Position numbers and translations under genes: made by a program. From NCBI GenBank assembly GCA_030998015.1, contig JARWMV010000234.1, forward strand, positions 62,001-126,000: a DNA stretch of 64,000 bases, read 5' to 3'. Positions 1 through 10,529 of this stretch are shown here, piece after piece (position 1 is the stretch's first letter; each line of letters starts with the position of its first letter). Source of the DNA: Ceratorhiza oryzae-sativae (lineage: Eukaryota > Basidiomycota > Agaricomycetes > Cantharellales > Ceratobasidiaceae). The notes under the pieces were generated by a model. The model worked only from the letters and a program-made list of their open reading frames with translations, was not told the origin of the DNA and made no database searches.

Positions 1-2068
1 TGATCTCGACCCATGGCCGGGGCGCGAAATGTCGAAACGCCACGGGGGCAACAGGTGGCGAGGGCGCTTTAGCACTCAGAGTCGCATTCTCCTTGATAGC
101 TCCATTCTCGGCCGCCGGTTCTTCTGTCCGCCTTCGCTTTGAACCAGCGTGACTAGAAGCGGGTGCACTAGAGGGCACAGCGCCCTCTCCGTCTGAATCC
201 ACGCCCCGAGCATTCCTCACGCGCCACCTAAGTTCACGCGCGAGCGCTCCCGGCTCCTTTATACGATCCCCAGGGACATGGTCTTTCGCGTCCTTGCCCG
301 TCCCACGTTCAATCGACCGGGCTTCACCGACTAGGAAATTCGCCAGAGTTGCGAGGCCTTCGAGCACTCGGGGTGAAAACTCTTCCTTGGCCTTGAGATC
401 GCGAACATATTTCTCGGCAGCGTACCAGCAGATCCTGTCAAAACAATCACGTTAGTACCCGGTCTAATCAGACGAGGACTGAGACTAACTTGGTGAAAAA
501 GGGGAAGCAGAACTTCTTGGGTACCCGAGTTGCGATCTCGATTTCTCTGACTCGCAATTCTAAAGATAACTGATGAGAGGGGGGATGTCGTGTGACATTC
601 GAAAACTTACGGGTAGCGATATTGTAGGAATGTAGAAAGTTGCCTCCGAATACCAGTGAATCTTTTGGTGTATACTACAAGCAAGTTAGTTGCGTAAAGC
701 CAACTATCACCTTATCACTTACGACGCAGTGTATCCAGCCAGTCGGTATCATCCTAGCCAAGCTTGAGTCTTGGGCTTAAACTAAATCAAGGGTAGACTT
801 ACATGGTATTCCCCTCGGTGAGCTCAACTTTGATAACCTTGTCCACCAGATCTCCAAACCATGTTGTGCCCTGGTTCTCGCTTCCCGACCACTTTTCATA
901 CGCATTCAAGTTGGCAGGTGTTGGCCTGACAAAATAAAACACCTGCTGCAAGTCAGTACGCTGGCTCAAACTATTTATTCAAAAACACTCGCCTTTGATC
1001 CTTTGACTATATGGTAGTACACCGAGCTGCCTGCGAAATCGATATGCCAATCCTATTCGACCATGCGTCAATGCTCTGTTGAGATCCCCAACCAAACGTG
1101 CTTACGGTCCAACATCGGGCAACGCTCATCAAACAATAGAGCTGAACCTTGGGAAACTGCCCCTTTCCCTTTTTCCCCACTGGCCAGACATGCTCCACCC
1201 AGTCAATTTCTCGAACCAGCCTTGGTGGAGAGATATGTTCGGCCAGAGGTGTGCTACTAACTTCGAGCGAGATTACGTTCCGGATCTTTTCTCGTTGAGG
1301 TTCAGGCGTGTTGTAGTATTCGGCCCAAGAGCCGAGCGTCCAGCCTGGTGAGGTTGATTGGGACGCCACGTCTGCATTTGAGGGGTCAGCTGGTCAGGTT
1401 TAGACTCTGCAAGAGACAGGAGAGAGCCCACCCATGACCTCGACCGGCGTATCATGTCCCACCAACTCGGCGACTTGACTAACTGTGAAGTCCTTGCCGG
1501 GCATCTTCATTTCTAGCCCTTCAGGATTTTCAATCACCACCGGTTCAGTCATCGCCAGCGGGTCGGACTCGAGCCATTCCTTGTTGAGATCCTGCCCTTT
1601 GATACGCCGAAATACATCGGGGTGTATCGTCTTGTCGCGAATGACGTGCAGCCACCGGTTGGGGTCGCTCTGGTCGGGAGGTACGCCAGCTTCGATGTTG
1701 GCATAGTCTAGTCTAGCTCGCTTGCGATTGGATTTGCGTGTCGGGGGGAGGAGTGTGATTTGGAGGTCTGGTTTGTTTGCCAAGCATGTTTTACAGTACC
1801 TGCAACCACGACCAGGATAAGCACGCGAAGAGCGACTAAGACAAGACTAGGCGTACCACTTGTCAACCCGGCTAATGTCCCCGCCGTCACCGACACAGTC
1901 CCAGTGGAACCACGTCCCGCACGACTCACACTCGGCCCAGACCGTTTTTGCCTTGGTGTGGGCTGGCCCATCGGGTTTGCACGCCGCGCACCGGTCCCAT
2001 GTTTCTTCTGATTGGTCGCGCTTTTCTCCCTTGGAGGCCGTCAGTCGGGTGGATCTCCGAGTCGCCAT
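1..2068 (-). CDS. JmjC/PHD histone lysine demethylase, JHD1-like (C-terminal end outside window)
   Basis: Multi-exon gene starting at the ATG at 2068 and running off the left edge. Residues 1-80 hold a PHD-type zinc finger ([21 protein letters not shown]). Then comes a linker with [20 protein letters not shown], and a JmjC core: [28 protein letters not shown] (His and Asp of the iron-binding HxD) and PTGWIHCV (distal His). The order PHD then JmjC is that of the JHDM1/Jhd1 family, Fe(II)- and 2-oxoglutarate-dependent demethylases acting on methylated H3K36 in the nucleus. The C-terminal part seen here (about 1-430) is charged and ends with a KRRR basic patch that could be a nuclear signal. All three metal ligands are present, so activity is expected. 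Family assignment is firm; the exact histone site is inferred from the family. Confidence 0.88.
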
Positions 2069-2226
2069 GGTTGGGTGTATGTGTCGGACCGGCACGTGAT
2101 CGGAGTGACTTGCCTGTCACGGCAAATATACAGTTCATTTGGCTATGGAATACAGATTGGGTAGGATAATACAGGCGAGTCTAATTGTTGGGTGGTGACA
2201 ATATGGGTAGAGATGACGTGATTGGC

Positions 2227-2786
2227 CTATTGGACCTCGTAGTCTGCCCGCAAGAGCATGACGCAGGTTACGAAAAGCAGCAGCGCAACGGCAATTACTA
2301 TACCCTCGGAAAATCTGACATCATATGGGTGAGAATTCGGACGCGGTTTCGACGAGGTTGAACCTACTTGAAGCCCCCAACAAATCCTCGTTCTTCTAGT
2401 AAACCCTGAAGGTCTGATTCATATCCCGTCCAGCCTGCGACGATAGCTAGTATCGAGAACGCAGTATAGACCGCACCGAGCGGGAGAGATGCGGGTCCGC
2501 CAGATTCGCCCGAGTCGGTGTTGTCGTCTGGGTTTGGGATGCGAGCCTTGAGCAGGAGCGAGGTCGAGAGTACGAAAAGAACCAGCCCGAGGCGTGTGTA
2601 TGACAAGAGCGTGCGTTCGATGGCTAAAAACGTCAATTAAGCCCGGATGTGGATGTCTGAAATGCGCATACTGCAATAGTCGCGAGCCGCGCTTCCGGTG
2701 TTGGGCACAAGACTAGCGCTCCCGGTCGATGGTGAGCCGCGCTCGACGTCGCGCTCGTGTATGGCAGAGCTTGCACCCGACGTCAT
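2227..2786 (-). CDS. DUF202 small membrane protein, three exons
   Basis: Reconstructed from three exons. Exon 1 begins at ATG 2786 (MTSGASSAIHERDVERG). It joins near 2671 to give RDYCTIERTLLSYTRLGLVL, which matches the DUF202 signature (R-D-x-x-A/T-x-E-R-T-x-L-x-x-x-R). A second intron (GTAGGT...GTCAG, about 2365-2313) leads to a last exon FSEGIVIAVALLLFVTCVM and a stop at 2227. The product has about 150 residues and three hydrophobic segments, as usual for this family. DUF202 proteins are small integral membrane proteins of uncertain function; the same fold occurs in vacuolar polyphosphate complex subunits, but no SPX or VTC part is present here. Its 5' end lies head-to-head with the Sel1-repeat gene. 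Confidence 0.75.
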
Positions 2787-2897
2787 GGTGGAAGAAAATG
2801 CAAAAGCCAAATTTGGGGATGGACCCGGTTGTTACGCGTGACCACCGAATTAGGCTTGGTTGTGGACACAACCCAGAGGCACCGTCAACCTCTCTAG

Positions 2898-5170
2898 AGA
2901 ACACGACCTGCGCTCGACAATGTCTGGCCGCCGCCGCCGCCGCCACCTGCCGCGCCCGAGGACGAGTACAACCATATTGTCGACTACTACGATGCCACCT
3001 ACAACGACCAGCCCGATCCTGCGCCTTCTGCGCTCACGCTCCGCAACGGGATGATGAACGGGCAGGGATCCGGGCTCCCCCCACGCCAGGAGAGCCTCAA
3101 CGAGCCAGGTGAGCGCACTTGCTCCCGACCACGACAATGCTGAGCATCTTTCCAGGCCGCTCGCTCACCCACCACGCGAACCGCTCGACACCCGCCCTCC
3201 CCACCCACCCACGCGACGTCCACAGCGCCCCGCCGCTGCCCCACCACCAGCCCCCGCCGTCGTACGAGCCCTCGGATCTGCCGTTCAATGCGATGTCCAT
3301 CCAGGACCCCATCCCCCGCGCCGTCACGTCCATGAGCTACGGCTCAGGCGACCCTCGCGTGGCAGACCCCATCCAGCGCACGGGCACCTCCATGTCCCAT
3401 CGCATGCCGCCCCCGCGTGGTGCATCGGCGTTCCCGCCGCATGGTATGCCACCTCAACAATGGCGTGGTCCGCCTCCCCCCGGTCCGCCTGGACCAGTCT
3501 ACCCCGACGGGGCCTCGGTGTACTCTGGCTACTCGAACAGGTCGTCTGACCAGGAGCCGAGCGGTCTGCCCTACGATAATGACCACGCGAGTGTGTACTC
3601 GGGCGAGCGTGGTGGAGGCGGATATGGCCCCCAATACGGCCACTACCCGCCTCCTGCCGGCCCCAGTTGGCAAGGGCAGCCGTATGGAATCCCACCGGAC
3701 GATGGCATGTACGCCGCCGCCTCGTACGCTGGTCTGGATCTCCCTCCTGGCGCGGCTCCGCCTGCAACTTACAACGTGGGCCCTCCTCCCGGACCACAGT
3801 ACTACCCACCCGGACCCGGTCCGTCCAATGGCTTCCTCGCTCCTGGTCCAGCGCCAATGATCGCAGGACCATCTGGCGCATCTGTTCTATCAGAAGATAC
3901 TGCCGACGATTTCCAGATGCGGCCCTCGCTTCAGCGTGCGGGCACCACCATGTCCGTTGCCCCCAACACCAAGAAGACCAAGGCAATCGACGCGAGTCAA
4001 CTACCCTACACCAAAGAGTTTGTCGACTCGTATCGCACACGGATGAAAGAAGACCCTGACCCCGAGGCGCACTTTAACTATGCCAAGTATCTCATCGAGG
4101 CTGCAAAGAAGATCGGTGCAGACGCACAGGATCAAAGGTCCGTTCGCAAGTACCGCGACGCCCTCATTGCCGAGAGTCTCAAAGTCATTCGCAAGCTCGC
4201 AACGACTGGCGAGACATATCCCGACGCTCAGTTCTTCCTCGCCAACTGCTGTGGCACGGGCATGCTCGGTCTCCAGGTCGACCACGAAAAGGCCTACCAC
4301 CTCTACATGCAAGCCGCGAAACAGAGCCACGCTGCAGCATGCTATCGCGTCGCGGTTTGCAACGAAATCGGTGCGGGCACCAAGAAAGACGCGAATCGGG
4401 CATTTTCATTTTACTTGAAGGCCGCCTCGCTCGGTGACACGGCCGCGATGTACAAGCTCGGAATGATCTGGCTCCAGGGCCAGCTCGGTCAGCCAAAGAA
4501 TCCCCGCCAGGCCGTGCCGTGGCTTAGGCGAGCTGCGGAACAAGCAGACGAAGAAAACCCACACGCGCTGCACGAGCTCGGACTGTTGCACGAACAACCC
4601 GGATCGCAGATTGTCGTGCACGACGAAGCTTACGCCAAGGACTTGTTCACGCGCGCGGCGCAGCTCGGATACGTGCGTTCGCAGTTCAAGCTCGGGACCG
4701 CGTACGAGTATGGTCACCTTACGTGTCCAGTCGACCCAAAACGGTCGATTGCGTGGTATTCCAAGGCAGCCGCAAAAGGCGACGCAGAAGCTGAGCTGGC
4801 GCTTAGTGGGTGGTACCTGACCGGGAGTGAAGGTGTGCTCAAGCAGAGTGATCATGAGGCCTATTTGTGGGCGCGCAAGGCCGCCAACAAGGGCTTAAGC
4901 AAAGCAGAATATGCGGTTGGCTATTATGCAGAGGTTGGGATCGGGCTCAAGGTCGATCTCGAGTTTGCAAAGCGATGGTATATGCGTGCGGCAGGTGAGT
5001 GTCTCGATCGTTCGTTGGTTGATCAGAGATTGATGAAATATCTAGCTCAAGGCAACAAGCGAGCCATGGCTCGACTCACCGACCTCAAGCGCGCTGGGAA
5101 CCGTCGTGTGGCTGCTGCTGCCCGACCAACCCGAGCGCAGGCTAACAAGGAGGATTGTGTTATTGCTTGA
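2898..5170 (+). CDS. Sel1-repeat chitin synthase activator (Skt5/Chs4-like) with CaaX tail; first exon unresolved
   Basis: The open frame begins after an in-frame TAG at 2895. No ATG lies in frame before the poly-proline run, so a short upstream exon must supply the start; one candidate is ATG|GTGAGC at 2729. An intron at 3110-3158 joins LNEPG to RSLTHH. The N-terminal 270 residues are Pro/Gly/Tyr-rich and disordered. From about residue 330 there is a block of Sel1/TPR-like repeats (AQFFLANCCGTGMLGL, AACYRVAVCNEIGAG, AMYKLGMIWLQGQLG, SQFKLGTAYEYGHL, AEYAVGYYAEVGIG). An intron at 4995-5045 precedes the last exon, which ends D-C-V-I-A before the stop: a CaaX prenylation box. Skt5/Chs4 proteins recruit and activate class IV chitin synthase at bud necks and septa, and yeast Skt5 is also farnesylated. 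The repeats and CaaX together make this call good. Confidence 0.85.
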
Positions 5171-5474
5171 TTCATTTCTACAGTCCCCGTAATATTCTTT
5201 TGTATATTGGGTCGCTGCATTGCATGCTGCATTTTTCTCTCGCGCTATCCTCTATCTCTCGTCCCTCCTGCATAAGACACTGATTGCCATATAGTATAGT
5301 AACATTGGCTGCTGCTCTTACTAGATACCTACTCCGCACTTTTCTTTCCACCCTCTTTGGCTCAACGCACAAATCTGGTGATGATTGTTAATACTATGCA
5401 AATTTACTTTCTATATTTGTGTTGAATTTCAGCTGCAGGATACAGTTTGAGTCACACGCATCATCCGACCGTCG
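5171..5474. other. Convergent 3' flank
   Basis: About 300 bp between the stop codons of the Sel1-repeat gene (+) and phosphoglycerate kinase (-). It is T-rich on both strands, as expected for facing 3' UTRs and polyadenylation signals. No gene or repeat seen. Confidence 0.6.
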
Positions 5475-7089
5475 TCTACTTCTCACTCAGCTCGGCAACA
5501 CCAGGGAGCGTCTACGCAGGGTAGGGAAAAAAAAAGGTTGACCAGAACGCGTGAGAACCAGGCGGACGTGAGCGTAGTGTTGCTTACCTTGCCCTCGAGG
5601 AGCTCCAAGCTGGCTCCACCACCTGTACTAACGTGGCTAAGCTTGTCCTCCTGGCCCGCTTGCGCGACAAGCGTGGCGCTATCTCCGCCACCGACAATGA
5701 CTATTGAGCCCTTTCCAGCGGCCTCGACGCAAGCTTTCAGCAGAGCCTGGGAGCCTCCTGCGAACTTGGGGAACTCGAACACACCCGGCGGGCTAGTGAT
5801 CACATCAACGATTGGGCACAGCTACTCTGATAGGATTGATACATACCCGTTCCAGAGGATAGTCTTGGCCTCGAGAACCGCCTGCGTGTAAAGTTCGCGC
5901 GACTTGGGGCCGGCATCAAGACCCATCCAGCCGTCTGGGATGCCCTCCTCGTCAGTCGCCACGCCGTCCTTGATATACCATTTCAGCGGGGTGGTGCAGA
6001 ACATCTATCGCATACACCCACCTTGGCGTCCTTGTCAAACTTCTCAGCAGTGATATAGTCAACCGGGAAGACGAGCTTGACGTTGTTCTTCTTAGCCTTT
6101 TCAACGAGTTCGGCGACCTTCTTCGAGCCAGGCTCGTCAAAGAGCGACTGGCCGATGCTCACGCCCTCCAACGTCTTCTTGAAGGTAAAGGCCATTCCAC
6201 CGCAGATGATGAGCGAGTTGACCTATGCATATAACCACCAAAAGTTCAGTCTCAATCTCGTACCCGCCAAAGGCAGTCCGTACCTTGTCGAGCATGTTAT
6301 CGATCAATTGAATCTTGTCGGAGACCTTGGCACCACCGAGGATGGCCAAGAACGGCCTGTCGGGGCTCTCGAGGGCCTTGGCGAAAAACTCGAGCTCTTT
6401 CTTCATCAGGAACCCAGCAGCACGCTGCGGGAGCTTGACGCCGACCATGGACGAATGCGCACGGTGAGCCGTACCAAACGCGTCGTTGATGTATACATCT
6501 CCGAGCGCAGTCAAGCCCTCGCGGAACTTGGTAACAGCAGCAGGGTCGGCCTTGGTCTTGGAGCCGTCCTTATTCTTAACGGAGCCTTCTTCCTCGATGT
6601 GGAAGCGCAAGTTTTCGAGCAAGATGACGGACCCCGGTTCGGCCGAGTTGACGGCTTGTTCGACCTCGGGTCCGACGCAGTCGTTGAGGAAAGTGACCTT
6701 CTTGCCTCCAAGCTGGTTCGACAACTCTTCGGAAACGACCTTGAGAGAGTACTTCTGGACGACCTGGCCATCTGGGCGGCCAAGGTGAGACATCAGAGTC
6801 ACAGTCTTTGCGCCTGCAATGCTGTTAGCCTGGCATTTAGTGCATAAGCCCGTGTAGCACGTACCCTTATCGAGCGCATACTTGATCGTCGGCAGTGCGG
6901 CGACGATGCGCTGAAAGAGATCTCAGATACATCCCGTTTCGACGCATTCATTTCAACAAAAAGTCTTACCGCCGGGTTAGTGATCTTGCCGCTAGTCTTA
7001 TCAAGCGGAACGTTAAAGTCCACGCGGATTAGGACGCGCTTGTCCTTGAGGTCAACATCGGTGATGGTGAGTTTGCTGGACAGAGACAT
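5475..7089 (-). CDS. pgk1: Phosphoglycerate kinase
   Basis: Glycolytic enzyme converting 1,3-bisphosphoglycerate and ADP to 3-phosphoglycerate and ATP in the cytosol. The start at 7089 gives [15 protein letters not shown] then [12 protein letters not shown], the normal PGK N-terminus. Later exons carry [76 protein letters not shown] and the nucleotide-binding [11 protein letters not shown], ending PGVAELSEK at the stop. Length is normal at about 417 residues, and at least six short introns interrupt it. The frame is intact through all exons, in contrast to several other genes in this window. It is transcribed away from the downstream repeat protein and converges with the Sel1-repeat gene. Confidence 0.97.
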
Positions 7090-7497
7090 AGTGTGGTGAG
7101 TCGGTGCTTGAGGGAGTGTGCGGAGCGGCTTTTGCTTGGGATTTAGGCCGCGGGAGTATGGTCTCTGGGGCGTTCCGGATCGTGAGAATATCGATTGTCC
7201 GTGTCCAGCCGGTGCGCGTAACCACCATATGCATGTGACGCAACAACCTGATCGGTAGAGTGACCTCAGATCATGTCTATCAAAGATAGACAAACGTGTA
7301 AACAGTTGATTATTTTATTCAAGCCCATTTGTTCATTCACATCAAGGCAGAATATTCACTGGCAACAAACGGATATTTCGGCTAGAAACCAATAATTATA
7401 TCGGTTCACCCTTACTAGAATAGCTGACCTACGTTCTTGAACCAATCACAGACATATTTGACGAAGAATTTAGCAAGCAGTTCGCTTTTTGAGTTAT
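7090..7497. promoter_or_regulatory. Upstream region of phosphoglycerate kinase
   Basis: About 400 bp between the PGK start and the stop of the Lys-Pro repeat gene, both on the minus strand. It holds the PGK promoter and the 3' UTR of the neighbour. I see no clear TATA box or gene. Confidence 0.4.
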
Positions 7498-9027
7498 TTA
7501 CTCAGGCTTGGCCGTAGTAGCTTGTAGATCCGGGAACTGCGACATAAATCAGCCGAATGTCAGACGCATACAGTTCCCATGCTACACACCTGCTGTTCGT
7601 CCTTCAAGTCAGCTGGTGCAGGTGATCTAGGGACAGCATTGTCGCGAGCACCACCCCTTGCGCTGCCAGAGCCTCCACGACCATCTCCTCGACCACGACC
7701 GCGACCTCGCCCACGCCCCTCAAATCCACCCCGTCCACGGGGCCGCCCAGGGTGATTCCAGTCTGCTTCATCTTTTTGAGCGTCCCATTCTCGTCCTTGA
7801 ACCTTTTCCATTTTACGCTCTGCGTTCTTTTTCCTTTCATCATCGACTGAGGCCTGAACCCTCATCTGTTCTTTTCTCCGAGCAGCGGCTGCCTCGCGTT
7901 GAGCCTTTTGAGCCTCTCGGTCGGCTTCCATCAGCTGGTTAAATGCCTGAGCGTCGGCATCGGCTTCCTGAACACAAGAGCTAGTATCAACCTGGGCGTG
8001 TTCGACCATTGGGAGCAAGATTACCTCTCGTTTCTGTTTGATTTTTTCATTCTGCAACCGAATCCTCTCCATTTTCTCCACAAGCTCTTCGGCAGTAGGC
8101 TTTTCCTGTGATGGAGTTAGTCATGGGCTCGGACATAGGTGGAGTACACTCACCCTCTCCCCGCCAGTCTTATGCCTATCCTTGTTCACATAACCCGATC
8201 CAAATGGTTTGCGCTCCTTTTTAGCTTCTGTGGCGCCAGCAGTGGAGTCAATAGGTTTGCCTTCCACTTTCTCGTCCTCCGTAACGTTTGGTTCCAGTGA
8301 CTTGCCTTCAGCTCCCTCGGTCTCGGGAGACACCTCTGTAGGCTTAGACTCTGTAGGCGACTTCACCTCTTTCTCCTTCTCCAGCTCATCTTCCTCGTCT
8401 TCAGACTCGGAGGGTGTGCCAGCGGTACGCCTGGTTGCTCGACCCTCGGGCTCAGACTCTTCATCTCCCTTATCCTCTTCGCGTTTGACGCGCGGGCCAC
8501 GCGGCTTTCCTGGTGCAGGGTTCTTAGGCTTGGCTTGGCGCGGACGAGGCTGCTTCGGTTTGTTCAGCTTAGCCGTCGCCTCACCCTCGCCAGTGGGTGG
8601 TGCAGAGGCCCATCTCGACGCTGCAGCTCCGTTTTTCGCGGGTGCGTCCGTCTTGGGTTTACTTTCTGTCTTGGGTTTGCCATCTGCCTTGGGCTTGTCT
8701 TCGGCCTCGGGTTTGTTGTCTGCCCCCGGTTTGTTGTCCGTCTTCGGTTTGTTGTCTGCCTTCGGTTTGTTGTCTGCCTTGGATTTGTTGTCTGCCCTCG
8801 GCTTGTTGTCCGTCTTGGGTTTGCTATCCGACTTCGGCTTGCTGTCCGTTTTAGGCTTATTGTTTGCCTTAGGCTTATTCTGTGACAGATGGGTTTGAAT
8901 GCAGACTCTGAGGCGACAGCCAGGGGTGGCAAACCTCTTGAGCCGGTTTAGCACCTGCCTCCTTCGGAGCAGGTGAAGCTGGCGCGGGCACAGACGCGGG
9001 TGCGGGAGTAGACGCAGGTTCAGCCAT
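7498..9027 (-). CDS. Low-complexity Lys-Pro repeat and RGG-box protein, possibly Stm1/HABP4-like
   Basis: The start at 9027 gives an Ala/Pro-rich head (MAEPASTPAPASVPAPASP). An intron at about 8935-8881 leads into a hexapeptide repeat array of the type K-P-K-x-D-N (about 13 copies). Then come an acidic Ser/Glu stretch, a conserved-looking block FGSGYVNKDRHKTGGER, a charged coiled coil (EELVEKMERIRLQNEKIKQKR, then EADREAQKAQREAAAARRKEQ), the motif QGREWDAQKDEADW, and an Arg-Gly-rich tail (RGGFEGRGRGRGRGRGDGRGG) ending FPDLQATTAKPE. RGG boxes bind RNA. The arrangement resembles ribosome- and mRNA-associated Stm1/SERBP-type proteins, but I cannot name a family with certainty. A small last exon at about 7498-7537 is needed to reach the stop. 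Confidence 0.6.
8647..8880 (-). repeat. Tandem 18-bp coding repeat (K-P-K-x-D-N hexapeptide)
   Basis: About 13 imperfect 18-bp units, each coding a variant of Lys-Pro-Lys-(Ala/Thr)-Asp-(Asn/Ser). Variation between units is mostly conservative (KPKTDS, KPRADN, KPGADN, KPEAED), so selection has kept charge and Pro spacing while the DNA diverged. Such arrays change in copy number easily by slippage. Confidence 0.85.
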
Positions 9028-9256
9028 GGGCAAATGCGAAATCCAAGCTAAGCGGTCGCGGTCGAGCAAGGGCTGGGCACGGGTGTAGTCGACTGCAACA
9101 TGTTCGAAAGGTGTGGCGAAGTATACTTGATTAGGTGGTTAGTCATCATCCAAACGTTAATCAGGTGGCTACAATTGATCAATCCGACTCCGTCGCATAC
9201 AACTGGTTGGGTAACGAATATATTGGATCGTTGCTACATGCCGCGCCGTGTGCTCG

Positions 9257-10529
9257 TTAGAGGCGACGCACAATGTACAAGAATGTCTCGTAGTGGTACT
9301 TGAATACGCCCTCCTTTTCATCAATCCACTCCTTTTCGCTATTCTCTAAAATCTCATCAATACCTTTATGTACTTTGTCAGACTCAGGCGGTTGTAGGAT
9401 AGCGACGTATGATTTGCTGAATGCGCGGTTGTGAACTCCTTCAACTGTGGTGGGGACAGTATAGTCCCATATCTTGGATTCTGCTGGTTGGAAGTTGGCC
9501 TTATACGACGGAGTATCGAACACGCCTTTCCACAACTAACGCTAGTTTAGAGGCTGCTGCATGCATACATACTAGGAAAACCTACCCCTAGACGGAACTG
9601 AGGGCTACCTTGTTCATATGCTTCAATTAAATTGCGGATTTTCGCTACCCATGGAGACCTTTCACTAAAGCATGGTGTCAGTCAGTAAATATATCCACCA
9701 AGCTTGATACCAACCGATCCTCCAAATTCCAGATGAGTGCAACCAGGCCTTTTGGCTTAAGTATGCGAGCAAATTCTGCCTACGTATAACACTGCTTTGG
9801 TCAAGAAAGCTCGCCCCGATGTTGTTACGTACCGCAGCCTTGTCATAATCTGGGCACCAGTGAAAAGCCTTCGACACTGTTCAGTTCTTCATAAGTTCCC
9901 ACACGAAGTAGCCGCTCACCTGAGCAACCACAACTAGATCCGCCCATCCATCTTCAATGCCGGTGTTCAAGAAATCGCCAGGCAAACTTTTGACCCTTGC
10001 ATCTTGGTACGTGCCTCGAAAGTCTCTCGCATACCCTCTGATGGTTCTATCGCCCGCAGCTCACCAACAGCTGGCCCGAACGTTGGGTGAGCGAGTAAGG
10101 CACGAGTGAATAAGCCTGTGCCGGAACCCAGTCTTTGATCCAATAATTGATAAAGGTAAAACATTCTTGAGAGAGCACTCACTCAACAATCTTCAGAGGC
10201 TCCTCTTGCTTGGGGATGCTCGCATGCAAAGCCGACAATGCTTCTTGTGGATAAGACGGCCGAGCATTGTCGTATCGCTCGTTTGTCCCAGTTGCGAAAC
10301 CAAGCCTTGCGACTTGATGGATCATTCTGTTCGACATTGAGGATGGTGAGTTCAAGAAAATGGGGTTTTGGAATGCGGGACTAGGTCTCGGAACCTTCGG
10401 TTTAAAGGGTTGGTGGTTGGGGGATAAGGCTGGCTGGTGCAAATACAGGCGAGCATGACTCGAGCCCAAGTTACTATTATTGTAAATCTTCGAAGCCCGA
10501 TGTGGTCTGAGAAACCTTGTAATTGACAT
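9257..10529 (-). CDS. SAM-dependent methyltransferase (class I, type 11-like)
   Basis: Exons carry NERYDNARPSYPQEAL, IVELGSGTGLFTRALLAHP (motif I, the SAM-binding glycine loop), LRAIEPSEGMRETF (acidic residue after strand 2), AFHWCPDYDKAA, a FARILKPKGLVALIWN-type segment and a C-terminal helical part ending YETFLYIVRRL. This is the layout of small-molecule methyltransferases of the Crg1/Tam-like group; the substrate cannot be read from sequence. Two starts are possible. The far ATG at 10529 gives an Arg/Ser/Asn-rich head (MSITRFLRPHRASKIYNN) that could be a mitochondrial presequence. A later ATG (MSNRMIHQVARLGFATG, about 10337) starts just before the conserved domain. At least five introns. 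Confidence 0.8.

Noticed and set aside
2227..2786. DUF202 gene as a Vtc1-type polyphosphate polymerase subunit
   Set aside because: The fold is shared but there is no SPX or other VTC partner here; only the DUF202 signature is supported.
3324..4040. 238-codon minus-strand open frame
   Set aside because: Shadow of the Pro/Gly-rich head of the Sel1-repeat protein.
8209..8898. Long plus-strand open frame, Ser/Leu-rich
   Set aside because: Antisense to the Lys-Pro repeat gene; its composition is the mirror of the repeat codons, and it has no motif.
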